Source: Protula sp. h YS-2021
Lineage: Eukaryota > Annelida > Polychaeta > Sabellida > Serpulidae
Direction of reading: 5' to 3'
Assembly: GCA_949752745.1 (NCBI GenBank)
Contig: OX457028.1
Coordinates: 28,236,645 to 28,300,644, forward strand
Length of the DNA stretch: 64,000 nt
Both the position numbers and the translations under genes were made by a program. Position 1 is the stretch's first letter. Each line of letters opens with the position of its first letter. Below, in pieces: positions 19,960 to 34,339 of the stretch. The notes beneath the pieces are model-generated. The model saw nothing but the letters and a program-made list of their open reading frames with translations. It was not told the origin of the DNA and ran no database searches.

Positions 19960-21684
19960 TTAGTTAATACTGCGCAAGGCTGTAGGTAAAGAGTTCCACA
20001 AACGTGGAGCATAGTTCCTAAACGCACGATCTCCAAATTTACTGCAAGTTCGGAACTCGATGAGTTGAAACTGGTAGTCCGATCGTGTAGTCCTATGAGC
20101 TGGACGCCAGGAAATGAGTTCGTTAAGGTATTCTGGTGCTCTGCCGTGGAGACAGTTATGTGTGAATACAAGAATTTTAAATTCTATCCGCTGCTCGATA
20201 GGAAGCCAATGTAAGGATTGTAACAAGGGAAAAGCGTCTTCGCACTTGGGCACACGGTAGATAAGTCTGGCTGCAGCGTTTTGGACAGATTGAAGTCGGT
20301 TCAATAAGGAACGATTTATACCAAATAACAAGCTATTTGAAAAGTCCAGTCTTGAAATAACGTATGCGTGAACGAGTGTTTTGGTAGCAAATGGCGTGAG
20401 GTATCGACGTATCCGGTTGATATTTTTTATGAAATACATACTGCTTTTAATTTTTTCTGAGATAAATCTTTCCATAGACATATGAGTGTCGAAAATGCAC
20501 CCAGGTTCTTGACGCAGTCACTTGAGTTAATCGTTGTATTGCCGATGTTAAGGGATAGGGATGGTGTTTTGCGAAAACTGTAGGAGGAGCCGAAAAGAAT
20601 AAGTTCTGTCTTATCTTCGCTTAATTTGAGCATACTGATTTTCATCCAGTTTTTTACAGCAGCTATGCATTTCTGAACACAGTTTACAGCTTTGTCTGGA
20701 CTGGTGCGAGGATCAAAGGACACGTATAATTGGCTATCATCGGCATAAAAATGGTGAAGTAAACCAAAGCGACTAGCGATATCTGCGAGAGGTGTTACGT
20801 ACATGGTAAATAGCAGCGGACCCAGGACTGACCCCTGCGGCACGCCGAAGCCAACTGTGACATCGGGCGATAGTTGACGATTGATCAAGACACATTGAGA
20901 ACGTTGATCTAGATACGATTTTATCCAATTGAGGGCGTGGCCTTTGATACCAAAACGAGTCTCAAGACGGTGAAACAGAATCGAGTGGTCAATGGTATCA
21001 AATGCAACGCTAAGATCTAACATTGCGAGGGCAACCATTTTCTTCTCATGGAGAGCAGATAGTATATCATTTTGCACGCGAAGGTGCGCACTTTCAGTAG
21101 AGTGGAACATTCTGTACGCAGACTATTTTGACACAAAACTTAGATTGGATATGGGTCGATAATTGGACATGGGTCGGTATCAGGATCAAGCGAGGCTTTT
21201 TTAAAAGAGGTGTGACTACTGCACGTTTGAGTGTGCTAGGGACCTCTGCTTTCTTAAGTGAGAGGTTGATAATCCGAGTAAGCATTGTCGAGAGCTCAGG
21301 CAAACAGGCTTTGAGTAGGCCCGTTGGTATTGGATCGAGGCCACCGCTAGACGATGGAGATTTACATATTAAAGATTCAGCTTCACTAACAGTCGCAGGT
21401 TGAAACTCAGTTAAAGACTGTCCACCGGCTGAAGAGTGATCAGGCAAAATATTTGAGCGTAGTTCATCAAAAGTAACTAGTGTTTCTTCGAGACTAATAT
21501 CATTTCGAATACGCACAATTTTATCAATAAAAAACTCGCAGAATACGGTTGGAAGTGCTTCCTGCGGTATATTTGATGGATTGTGCTTTGATTTATTCCA
21601 GCCTAGGATCTCCTTGGTGACGTTGAACAGGCGTTTTTGATCTTGGCCGCATTCTAAGGTTAGAGAGAAATTCAGCCTTTGCAT
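19960..21684 (-). pseudogene. Reverse transcriptase of the L2/CR1-like LINE, frameshifted
   Basis: Three overlapping frames cover one RT. 21684-21094 holds the linker and fingers region. 21110-20427 holds motif A (VAFDTIDHSI), motif B (GVPQGSVLGPLLF), motif C (YADDSQLY) and motif D (EDKTELILFGSS). 20481-19960 holds the C-terminal block (LQSVQNAAARLIYR, HWLPIEQRI, LWNSLPTALR). At least two frame changes (near 21100-21180 and near 20450-20480) inactivate it. The YADD catalytic pair is intact, so the decay is moderate. Confidence 0.85.
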
Positions 21685-21700
21685 CGTCTCGAAGACAGTT

Positions 21701-22424
21701 CACTATGGCACATTGTTTCTTATACGCATTGTTTCTTACACAGCTGAAATATGAAGTCTGTTTTTAAATGCTTCAGTAGATAATCAACTAACGGCCAATA
21801 AGAAACGGACAATTGAGTAGATAATGAACTGCCAAAGAAGTAAGAAACAAACAGTTGCTCTCCAGTTTTATATGAACCTTCTGAACATTAATTATGCCTT
21901 ATGTTGTAATTATATACCACAGTCGGCTGACAACATTTAAATGAATAAGAGAGTATGCATTTTTCGTAATTGACTGAATCGTTTCTTCATTTCAGCCTAT
22001 ATACTGTGAAAAAGTAAGCAAATTCCCGGAAAAAGAATGTAAACTACTGGCCATACGCCAAAGAGGGTGGGTTGGGGAATTCAAATAAAAAATTCCGTCT
22101 TCTGATTTTAGTGCAAAACACAAACTTAAAGGAAAAAGACGATAAATTTGCTCGATTTTGAAAATTACTTTTCGAAGAAAACAAATATCTATGGAACACG
22201 ATATCAAAAAAAAACTTTTATTAAGACTAACAAAAGAATTTTCAAGTCTTCCGGAGATTTTAAGCTATTTCAAACGGATAATCCAACATTGCTACTTCAT
22301 TTTCGAAGGCGGTATGTTAGGCAAGCACATTTTAAGCCATTTAAGCCTAGAAACTCGCTAAGCTAGAAGACAATTAAAAAATAATTTTCCTGAAAATGGA
22401 ATTGACAGCAGATCCAAATAAAGG
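21701..22424. other. Intergenic, no supported gene
   Basis: AT-rich sequence between the LINE and the satellite. ORFs are short and overlapping on both strands without family resemblance. Confidence 0.4.
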
Positions 22425-24059
22425 GTAAAATGTTTAACATGCAGTTCCTTATATTACTTGATCCACAGTCCTTAACATTAAGTGGTAACAAACCACATAA
22501 TGCAAAGGACCCTTTAATCTTTAAAATTCAGTTCGTGCTCTCGAAACAATATCTATTATTTCCAAAGATATACAACAAAATTCTTTGTAAAGAAATACTT
22601 TGCATATTACCTTCTGCTACCTAAATTTGCGCAGTATACGAGTCTCAAGTGATGATTTTGCTTGATCTGCAGTTCTTAACCTTATATGGTAACAAATCCC
22701 ACAATCCTAAGGATCCTATCCAATCTTTTGCATTTAATGCAACGCTTTTAGAGAATGCACCAAAAAGTTCAAAGTAGGCCATTTCAATACTAGCGCCTAA
22801 ACAAAGTGTAAAATAATGATATGACTTTTGTGCATTGGGTCACAGCCTAATACTGGAGATACGTCAAAGAACGGGTATATTTAGGTACTACTTTAGCTAA
22901 ATTATTTTAAAACATTATTAAAATACACACAATATATATCTGCAACAGAAACCCTGATACACTTACAATTCTCTATATTCTATTAATCCCAAAGGTATAT
23001 CACAAAATTACTTCTAAAGGAATAAACAATTTGAATAATAACTTCTGTCACCTAAAATCGCCCACAACCAGGAGTCTTAAGTGTTTCGACGACTGTGCAT
23101 CTTAACTAGTCTTAAAATACTTGAGTAAAAAAGCAGACTTTCGATGTACTGTCTTCAAAGGCATCATACATACTGCATTGCCTTATATCATCAGTCAGGG
23201 GTACACCTAGCCAAACAATTCAACAAAATCAAAAGGTATGTCTAAATAAATCAAATAATACCTCTTAAAAGATAATCCTCAGATATATTGAAAGTTTCAA
23301 AACCGTAAAAAAGTCTAATATGTAGTCCATGATATTACTTGATCCACAGTCCTTAGCCTTATTTGGTAACAAACCACATAGTCCAAAGGACCCTATCAAC
23401 TCTATGATATTCAGATAAAGATAAATTAAAAAATCACTTCTTAGTGAAGAAATACTTTGCATGCTAGCTTGCGCTACATAAATTTGCTCAGTACCAGGAG
23501 TCCAAGCGATAATATTACTGGATCTACAGTTCTTAACCTTATGTGATAACAAATCATATTATCAAAGGTCCATATCTAATCTTTTTTTATAATTTAGTTA
23601 TAGCTCTCTACATAATTTCGATGCAATGAAATGCCTTTAATGCAACGCCTTTAGCGAAGGCACATGAAACGTTCGAAGTATGCTACTTCAATACTGCCGC
23701 CTTAACAAAGTGCAAAATAATTATACTACTTTGGTGTATTTGGTCATTGCTTATGTAATGCTTCAGATACGTCAAAGAACGGGTAAATTTAGGTACAAGT
23801 TTGGCTAGTTTATTTCAAAACATTTATTAAAATACACATAAGATTTTTCTGCAACATAAACCCTGAGACAGTTAAGACTCTCTGTATTCTCTTAATTCCT
23901 AAGGTATATCATAAAATCAGTTCTTAAGGAGGAAACAATTTGAATGCTAGCTATTGCCACCTAAAATAGCTCAGTAACCAAGAAACTCATGTACTCGACC
24001 ATTGTGCATCTTAACTAATACTCGAGTAGAAAAGTAGATTTTGGTGTACTGTCTTCAAA

Positions 24060-24300
24060 TTGTATTGTATTGTTCTTTAGATCCCTTTCAACTGCTATGG
24101 TCATATCGGGATCCCACTGTCACATTATACTGAAATGGGGCATTCCAGCCCTCCTTCTAACCCTTACATGTGGAGTGCCTCACAGGGAAGCAAGGAGGAG
24201 TCCCAATTTTAAAGTCTTAGGTATGACCCGACCAGGGTTTGAACCCACGATCTTCCAGTCTCGAGGCGGACACTCCAACCACTTGGCCACCGAGGCCGGT
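24060..24300 (-). mobile_element. tRNA-derived SINE, independent insertion
   Basis: Minus-strand head with box A (GTGGCCAAGTGG) and box B (GGTTCAAACCC), and a tail of CAATA-type repeats. Flanked by the 13-bp direct repeat TACTGTCTTCAAA (24047-24059 and 24301-24313). Its site in the monomer differs from the other six copies, so it came from a separate retroposition event. Confidence 0.85.
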
Positions 24301-27300
24301 TACTGTCTTCAAAGGCATCATACTTCTTCCAATGCTTAATATCATCAGAAAGGGGTGCACCTAGTCAAATAATTCAATAACAGGAAACGGTGTGTCGAAA
24401 TTAATCAAATAATACCTCTAAAACATAATCTTTAAATACATTGTACGTGTCAAAACCGTAAAAATGTTTAACATGTAGTCCATGATATTACTTGATCCAC
24501 AGTCCTTAACATTATGTGGTAACAAACCACATAATGCAAAGGACCCTATCAAATCTTTAAAATTCAGTTCGAGCTCTCGAAATAACATTTGTTATTTCCA
24601 AAGATATACAATAAAATCATTTCTTAGCGTAGAAATACTATCCATGCTAGCTTCTGCTACCTAAATTTGCTGAGTACCAGGAGTCTCAAATGGTAATATT
24701 GTTTGATCTACAGCCCTTAACCTTATGTGGTAATAAACCACATAATGCAAAGGACCCTATCCAATCATTTTTTTATAATTAAGTTATAGCTCTCAAAAAA
24801 AATTCGATGCAACGAAATGCCTTTAATGCAACGCCTTTAGCGAAGGCACATGAAAAGTTCGAGGTATGCTACTTCAATACTGCCGCCTTAACAAAGTGTA
24901 AAATAATCATATTACTTTTGTGTATTGGGTCATAGTACCAGGAACTAGTACCAGCAAACTCAAGTGTTTCGACCATTGTGCATCTTAGCTAGCTTTAAAA
25001 TACTTAAGTAGAAAAGCAGATTTCGGTGTACTGTCGTCAAAGACATCATACTTATTCCAATGCCGTACATAATCAGTCAGGGGCACACCTAGTCAAACAA
25101 TTCAACAAAATCCAACGGTGTGTCTAAATAAATCAAATAATACCTCTAAAAAGATAATCTTTAAATACATTGTAAGCATCAAAACCGCAAAAATGTTTAA
25201 CTTGTAGTTCCTGATATTATTTGATCCACAGTTTTTAACATTATGTGGTAACAAACCATATAACGCAAGGACCTATCAAATCTTTAAAATTCAGTTCGAG
25301 CTGTCGAAATAATATCTATTATTTCCGAAGAATATAACAAAATTACTTATTTGTGAAGAAATACTTTGCATGCTAGCTTCTGCTACCTAAATTTGGGCAG
25401 TATAGGAGTCTCAAGTGATGATTTTGCTTGATATACAGTCCTTAACCTTATGTGGTAACAAACCACATAATGCAAAGGACCCTATCCAATCTTTTCATAA
25501 TTAAGCTATAGCTCTCTAAATAATTTCGACGCAATGAAATGTCTTTAATGCAACGCATTTAATGAAGGCACATGAAAAGTTCGAAGTATGTTACTTTAAT
25601 ACTGGCGTCTAAACAAAGTGTAAAATAATGATATCACGTTTCGAGTATTGGGTCATAGCTTAATGCTGGAGATACGTCAAAGAACGGGTATATTTAGGTA
25701 CTACTTTAGCTATCTAATTTAAGAATATTATTAAAATATGCGCAATATATATCTGCAACATAAACCCTGAGACACTTAAGACTCTCTGTATTCTATTAAA
25801 ATTCCAAAGGTATATCACAAAATAACTTCTAAAGGAACAAACAATTTGAGTGCTAGCTTCTGTTACCTATATTCGCTCAGTACCAGGAGTCTTAAGTGTT
25901 TCAACGACTGTGCATCTTAACTAGCCTCAAAATACTGTCGTCAAAGGCATCATACTTACTCCAATGCCTTATATCATCAGTCAGATGTACACCTAGTCAA
26001 ACAATTCAAAAAATCAAATTGCTTGTCTTAATAATTTAAATAATACTCTAAAAAGATAATCTTTAAATACATTGTAAGTTTCAAAACCGTAAAAATGTTT
26101 AACATGTAGTCCATGATATTACTTGATCCACAGTCCTTAACATTATATGGTAACAAAACACATAATGCAAAGGACCCTATCAAATCTTTAAAATTCAGTT
26201 CGAGCTCTCGAAATAACATTTGTTATTTCCAAAGATATACAACAAAATCATTTCTTAGCAAAGAAATACTTTCCATGCTAGCTTCTGCTACCTAAATTTG
26301 CTCAGTACCAGGAGTCTCAAATGATAATATTGTTTGATATACAACCCTTAACCTTATGTGGTAATAAACCACATAATGCAAAGGACCCTATCCAATCATT
26401 TTTTATAATTAAGTTATAGCTCTCGAAAACATTTCGATGCAACGAAATGCCTTTAATGCAACGCCTTTAGCGAAGACACATGAAAAGTTCGAAGTATGCT
26501 ACTTCAATACTGCCGCCTTAACAAAGTGTAAAATAATCATATTTCTTTTGTGTATTGGGTCATAGTACCAGGAACTAGTACCAGCAAACTCAAGTATTTC
26601 GACCATTTTGCATCTTAGCTAGCTTTAAAGTAGTTAAGTAGAAAAGCAGATTCGGTGTACTGTCGTCAAAGACATCATACTTATTCCAATGCCGTATATC
26701 ATCAGTCAGGGGCACACCTAGTCAAACAATTTAACATCCAACGGTGTGTCTAAATAAATCAAATAATACCTCTAAAAAGATAATCTTTAAATACATTGTA
26801 AGCATCAAAACCGCAAAAATGTTTAACTTGTAGTTCCTGATATTATTTGATCCACAGTTATTAACATTATGTGGTAACAAACCATATAACGCAAGGACCC
26901 TATCAAACCTTTAAAACTCAGTTCGAGCTTTCGAAATAATATCTGCTATTTCTAAAAATACATCACAAAATTACTCATTTGTGAAGAAATACTTTGCATG
27001 CTAGCTTGTGCTACCTAAATTTGGGCAGTATAGGAGTCACAAGTGATGATTTTGCTAGATCTACAGTACTTCTCCTTATGTGGTAACAAACCACATAATG
27101 CAAAGGACCCTATCCAATCTTTTTATAATTAAGTTATAGCTCTCTAAATAATTTTGACGCAATGAAATGCGTTTAATGCAACGCAACGCCTTTAATGAAG
27201 GCACATGAAAAGTTCGAAGTATGCTACTTCAATACTGGCGTCTAAACAAAGTGTAAAATAATGATATCACGTTTCGAGTATTGGGTCATGGCTTAATGCT

Positions 27301-30300
27301 GGAGATACGTCAAAGAACGGGTATATTTAGGAGCTACTTTAGCTACTAAATTTAAAAACATTATTAAAATATACGCAATATATATCTGCAACATAAACCC
27401 TGAGACACTTAAGACTCTCTGTATTCTATTAAAATTCCAAAGGCATATCACAAAATCACTTCTAAAGGAACAAACAATTTGAATGCTAGCTTCTGTTACC
27501 TATATTCGATCAGTTCCACGAGTCTTAAATGTTTCGACGACTGTGCATCTTAACTAGCCTAAAAATACTTGAGTAAAAAAGCAGACTTTCGGTGTACTGT
27601 CGTCAAAGGCATCATACTTACTCCAATGCCTTATATCATCAGTCACGGGTACACCTAGTCAAACAAAAAAAAGCAAAAGGCTTGTCTTAATAAATTAAAC
27701 AATACTCCAAAAAGATAATCTTTAAATACATTGTAAGTTTCAAAACCGTAAAAATGTTTAACATGTAGTCCATGATATTACTTGATCCACAGTCCTTAAC
27801 ATTATGTGGTAACAAAACACATAATGCAAAGGACCCTATCAAATCTTTAAAATTCAGTTCGAGCTCTCGAAATAACATTTGTTATTTCCAAAAATATACA
27901 ACAAAATCATTTCTTAGCGAAGAAAAATTTTCCATGCCAGCTTCTACTACCTAAATTTGCTCAGTACCAGTCTCAATTTGCTCAGTCTCAAATGATAATA
28001 TTGGTTGATATACATCCCTTAACCTTATGTGGTAATAAACCACATAATGCAAAGGACCCTATCCAATCATTTTTTATAATTAAGTTATAGCTCTCGAAAA
28101 CATTTCGATGCAACGAAATGCCTTTAATGCAACGCCTTTAGCGAAGACACATGAAAAGTTCGAAGTATGCTGCTTCAATACTGCCGCCTTAACATAGTGT
28201 AAAATAATCATATTACTTTTGTGTATTGGGTCATAGTACCAGGAAATTGTATCAGCAAACTCAAGTATTTCGACCATTGTGCATCTTAGCTAGCTTTAAA
28301 ATACTTAAGTAGAAAAGCAGATTTCGGTGTACTGTCGTCAAAGACATCATTCATACTTATTCCAATGCCGTATATCATCAGTCAGGGCACACCTAGTCAA
28401 ACAATTCAACAAAATTCAACGGTGTGTCTAAGTAAATCAAATAATACCTCTAAAAAGATAATCTTTAAATACATTGTAAGCATCAAAACCGCAAAAATGT
28501 TTAACTTGTAGTTCCTGATATTATTTAATCCACAGTTATTAACATTATGTGGTAACAAACCATATAACGCAAGGACCCTATCAAATCTTTAAAATTCAGT
28601 TCGAGCTGCCGAACTAATATCTGTTATTTCTGAAAACACATCACAAAATTACTCATTTGTGAAGAAATACTTTGCATGCTAGCTTCTGCTACATAAATTT
28701 GGGCAGTATAGGAGTCACAAGTGATGATTTTGCTTGATCTACAGTCCTTAACCTTATGTGGTAACAAACCACATAATGCAAAGGACCCTATCCAATCTTT
28801 TTATAATTAAGTTATAGCTCTCTAAATAATTTCGCCGCAATGAAATGCCTTTAATGCAACGCCTTTAATGAAGGCACATGAAAAGTTCGAAGTATGCTAC
28901 TTCAATACTGGCGTCCAAACAAAGTGTAAAATAATGATATCACATTTCGAGTATTGGGTCATAGCTTAATGCTGGAGATACGTCAAAGAACGGGTATATT
29001 TAGGAGCTACTTTAGCTACTAAATTTAAAAACATTAAAATATACGCAATATATATCTGCAACATAAACCCAGAGACACTTAACACTCTCTGTATTCTTTT
29101 AAAATTCCAAAGGTATATCACAAAATCACTTCTAAAGGAACAAACAATTTGAATGCTAGCTTCTGTTACCTATATTAGCTCAGTACCAGGAGTCTTAAGT
29201 GTTTCGACGACTGTGCATCTTAACTAGCCTTAAAATATTTGAGTAAAAAAGCAGACTTTCGGTGTACTGTCGTCAAAAGCATCATTCTTACTCCAATGCG
29301 TTATATCATCAGTCAGATGTACACCTAGTCAAACAAATGAAAAAATCAAAAGGCTTGTCTAAATAAGTTAATAATACTCTAAAAGGAAAATCTTTAAATA
29401 CATTGTAAGTTTCAAAACCGTAAAAATGTTTAACATGTAGTCCATGATATTACTTGATCCACAGTCCTTAACATTATATGGTAACAAAACACATAATGCA
29501 AAGGACCCTATAAAATCTTTAAAATTCAGTTCGAGCTCTCGAAATAACATTCGTTATTTCCAAAGATATACAACAAAATCATTTCTTAGCGAAGAAATAC
29601 TTTCCATGCTAGCTTCTGCTACCCAAATTTGCTCAGTACCCTGAGTCTCAAATGGTAGTATTGTTTGATATACAGCCCTTAACCTTATGTGGTAACAAAC
29701 CACATAATGCAAAGGACCCTATCCAATCATTTTTTTATAATTAAGTTAAAGCGCTCAAAAAACTTTCGATGCAACGAAATGCCTTTAATGCAACGCCTTT
29801 AGCGAAGGCACGTGAAAAGTTCGAAGTATGCTTCTTCAATACTGCCGCCTTAACAAAGTGTAAAATAATCATATTACTTATGTGTATTGGGTCATAGTAC
29901 CAGGAACTAGTACCAGCAAACTCAAGCGTTTCGACCATTGTGCATCTTAGCTAGCTTTAAAATACTTAAGTAGAAAAGCAGATTTCGGTGTACTGTCGTC
30001 AAAGACATCATACTTATTCCAATGCCGTATATCATCAGTCAGGGCACACCTAGTCAAACAATTCAACAAATCCAACGGTGTGTCTAAATAAATCAAATAA
30101 TACCTCTAAAAAGATAATCTTAAAATCAAAACCGCAAAAATGTTTAACTTGTTGATTCTGATATTATTTGATCCACAGTTTTCAACATTATGTGGTAACA
30201 AAACCATATAACGCAAAGACCCTATCAAATCTTTAAAATTCAGTTCGAGCTGCCGAAATAATATCTATTATTTCCAAAAACATATAAAAAATTACTTATT

Positions 30301-30741
30301 TGTGAAGAAATACTTTGCATGTTGTCTTCTGCTACCTAAATTTGGGCAGTATAGGAGTCTCAAGTGCTGATTTCGCTTGATCTACAGTCCTTAACCTTAT
30401 GTGGTAACAAACCACATAATGCAAAGGACCTATCCAATCTCTTTTAATTAAGTTACAGCTCTCTAAATAATTTCGACGCAATGAAATGCCTTTAATGCAA
30501 CGCCTTTAATGAAGGCACATGAAAAGTTCGAAGTATGCTACTTCCATACTGGCGTCTAAATAAAGTGTAAGATAATGATATCACGTTTCGAGTATTGGGT
30601 CATAGCCTAATGCTGGAGATACGTTAAAGAACGGGTATATTTAGGTACTACTTTAGCTACTTAATTTTAAAACACCATTAAAATATACGCAGTATATATC
30701 TACAACATAAACCCTGAGACACTAAAGACTCTCTGTATTCT

Positions 30742-30989
30742 TATTGTATTGTATTGTGTTGTTCCTTAGATCCATTTCAACTGCTATGGTCATGTCGGGA
30801 TCCCCCTGCCACATTATACTGAAATGGGGCATTCCAGCCCTCCTTCTAACCCTTACATGTGGAGTACCTCACAGGGTAGCAAGGAGGAGTCCCAATTTTA
30901 AAGTCTGAGGTATGACTCGACTGGGGTTTGAACCCATGACCTTCCAGTCTCGAGGCGGACACTCTAACCACTAGGCCACCGAAGCTGGT
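30742..30989 (-). mobile_element. tRNA-derived SINE within satellite, copy 2
   Basis: Head GGTGGCCTAGTGGTTAGAGT with box B GGTTCAAACCC and an (ACAAT)n tail. Flanked by CTCTCTGTATTCT (30729-30741 and 30990-31002). It has the same target site as copies 3-7. Confidence 0.88.
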
Positions 30990-33478
30990 CTCTCTGTATT
31001 CTATTAAATTTCCAAAGGTATATCACAAAATCACTTCTTAAGGAACAAACAATTGGAATGCTAGCTTCTGTTACCTATATTCGCTCAGTACCAGGAGTCT
31101 TAAGTGTTTCGACGACTGTGCATCTTAACTAGCCTTAAAATACTTGAGTAAAAAAGCAGACTTTCGGTGTGCTGTCGTCAAAGGCATCATACTTACTTCA
31201 ATGCCTTATATCATCAGTCAGGGGTACACCTAGTCATACAATTCAAAAAATCAAAAGGCTTGTCTAAATAAGTTAACTAATACTCTAAAAGGATAATATT
31301 TAAATACATTGTAAGTTTCAAAACCGTAAAAATGTTTAACATGTAGTCCATGATATTACCTGATCCACAGTCCTTAACATAATGTGGTAACAAACCACAT
31401 AATGCAAAGGACCCTATCCAATCATTTTTTATAATTAAGTTATAGCTCTCAACAAAATTTCGATGCAACGAAATGCCTTTAATGCAACGCATTTAATGAA
31501 GGCACATGAAAAGTTAAAAGTATGCTACTTCAATACTGGCGTCTAAATAAAGTGTAAAATAATGGTATCACGTTTCGTGTATTGATCATAGCTTAATGCT
31601 GGAGATACGTCAAAGAACGGATATATTTAGGTACTACTTTAGCTACCTCATCTAAAAACATTATAATAATATACGCAATATATATCTGCAACATAAACCC
31701 TGGGACACTTAAGACTCTCTGTATTCTATTAAAGTTCCAAAGGCATATCACAATCATTTTTTTATAATTAAGTTATAGCTCTCAACAAAATTTCGATGCA
31801 ACGAAATGCCTTTTATGCAACGCATTTAATGAAGGCACATGAAAAGTTCGAAGTATGCTACTTCAATACTGGCGTCTAAATAAAGTGTAATATAATGGTA
31901 TCACGTTTCGTGTATTTATCATAGCTTAATGCTGGAGATACGTCAAAGAACGGGTATATTTAGGTACTACTTTAGCTACCTTATCTAAAAACATTATAAT
32001 AATATACGCAATATATATCTGCAACATAAACCCAGAGACACTTAAGACTCTCTGTATTCTATTAAAGTTCCAAAGGCATATCACAAAATCACTTCTAAAG
32101 GAACAAACAATTGGAATGCTAGCTTCTGTTACCTATATGCGATCAGTACCACGAGTCTTAAATATTTCGACGACTGTGCATCTTAACTAGCCTTAAAATA
32201 CTTGAGTAAAAAAGCAGACTTTCGGTGTACTGTCGTCAAAGGCATCATACTTACTCCAATGCCTTATATCATCAGTCACGGGTACACCTAGTCAAACAAA
32301 TGAAAAAATCAAAAGGCTTGTCTAAATAAGTTAACTAATACTCTAAAAGGATAATATTTAAATACATTGTAAGTTTCAAAACCGTAAAAATGTTTAACAT
32401 GTAGTCCATGATATTACTTGATCCACAGTCCTTAACATTATGTGGTAACAAACCACATAATGCAAAGGACCCTATCCAGTCATTTATTTATAATTAAGTT
32501 AAAGCGCTCAAAAAACTTTCGATGCAACGAAATGCCCTTAATGCAACGCCTTTAGCGAAGGCAGGTGAAAAGTTCGAAGTATGCTTCTTCAATACTGCCG
32601 CCTTAACAAAGTGTAAAATAATCATATTACTTTTGTGTATTGGGTCATAGTACCAGGAACTAGAACCAGCAAACTCAAGTGTTTCGACCATTGTGCATCT
32701 TAGCTAGCTTTAAAATACTTAAGTAGAAAAGCAGATTTCGGTGTACTGTCGTCAAAGACATCATACTTATTCCAATGCCGTATATCATCAGTCAGGGCAC
32801 ACCTAGTCAAACAATTCAACAAATCCAACGGTGTGTCTAAATAAATCAAATAATACCTCTAGAAAGAGAATCTTAAAATCAAAACCGCAAAAATGTTTAA
32901 CTTGTTGATTCTGATATTATTTGATCCACAGTTTTCAACATTATGTGGTAACAAAACCATATAACGCAAAGACCCTATCAAATCTTTAAAATTCAGTTCG
33001 AGCTGCCGAAATAATATCTATTATTTCCGAAAACATATAAAAATTACTTATTTGTGAAGAAATACTTTGCATGTTACCTTCTGCTACCTAAATTTGGGCA
33101 GTATAGGAGTCTCAAGTGATGATTTCGCTTGATCTACAGTCCTTAACCTTATGTGGTAACAAACCACATAATGCAAAGGACCTATCTAATCTCTTTTAAT
33201 TAAGTTACAGCTCTCTAAATAATTTCGACGCAATGAAATGCCTTTAATGCAACGCCTTTAATGAAGGCACATGAAAAGTTCGAAGTATGCTACTTCCATA
33301 CTGGCGTCTAAACAAAGTGTAAGATAATGATATCACGTTTCGAGTATTGGGTCATAGCCTAATGCTGGAGATACGTTAAAGAACGGGTATATTTAGGTAC
33401 TACTTTAGCTACTTAATTTAAAAACATTATTAAAATATACGCAATGTATATCTACAACATAAACCCTGAGACACTTAA

Positions 33479-34072
33479 AGGGAAATGCGGGTATCTCACC
33501 TACAATTGACATCTCCTTCATACTTTCACATTTTAATGCTTTGAGCGTATACATTCAAAAATTGAATAGAAAAAAGGGGGTCACCGATGTTATAAGAGAA
33601 ATAAAGACACTGAAAGGTCGCGTACTTTTACTATAGAAACCATTGGGAAAACCCAAAAATTTCAATCAAAATGGAAAAATCACACCTAACCACAATTGAC
33701 AATTGCCTTATTTTTTCCATGTTTGAAGAACATGTCATACGAAATGTTTTAAGCAAATAAAAAATATATGTCACCGTATCAATAAGAGAATTATAAAATC
33801 TTTTTGACAAAATCCCATCGACTCAATGGGTAAATGGTGAAAACAGTGTAATATGATTTAAATGGACAATACATCAACACAGGCCCTTCTAAGAATAAAA
33901 TATCAATACAGACCATTTCTGGACGCGACCCTATTTGTCTTTGAAAAGAATTTTTCGATTTAGACGGATTTAGTAGTTATTTGTACTGTGTAAACATGGA
34001 TTCAAACTCAGCGATATTCAATGTAATGCGCATTTCGGTCGCTAGATGGCGCAGAGATACCCGCATTTCCCT
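33479..34072. mobile_element. 594-bp piggyBac-type MITE
   Basis: Perfect 19-bp terminal inverted repeats AGGGAAATGCGGGTATCTC (33479-33497, inverse at 34054-34072), flanked on both sides by TTAA (33475-33478 and 34073-34076). Neighbouring monomers show the empty site ACACTTAAGACTCTC. TTAA targeting and a terminal AGGG or similar are hallmarks of piggyBac elements. No transposase is encoded. It appears in only one array unit, so it inserted late. Confidence 0.9.
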
Positions 34073-34091
34073 TTAAGACTCTCTGTATTCT

Positions 34092-34339
34092 TATTGTATT
34101 GTATTGTGTTGTTCTTTAGATCCCTTTCAACTGCTATGGTCATGTCGGGATCCCCCTGCCACATTATACTGAATTGGGGCATTCCAGCCCTCCTTCTAAC
34201 CCTTACATGTGGAGTACCTCACAGGGTAGCAAGGAGGAGTCCCAATTTTAAAGTCTTAGGTAAAACTCGACAGGTTTTTGAACCCATGATCTTCCAGTCT
34301 CGAGGCGGACACTCTAACCACTAGGCCACCGAAGCTGGT
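34092..34339 (-). mobile_element. tRNA-derived SINE within satellite, copy 3
   Basis: Same family, orientation and CTCTCTGTATTCT target repeat as copy 2. It lies 19 bp to the right of the piggyBac-type MITE. Confidence 0.88.

Larger units (their letters stand above)
19650..21700 (-). mobile_element. L2/CR1-like non-LTR retrotransposon, 5'-truncated
   Basis: On the minus strand: reverse-transcriptase coding remnants, then a 3' UTR with GTAAAGTACTTAGAG and ATTAGGCGCTATATAAAC and an (AAT)n tail. This tail signature is typical of L2-type elements. The 5' end near 21700 is a truncation. No endonuclease domain is present. I could not find a clear target-site duplication. Confidence 0.85.
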
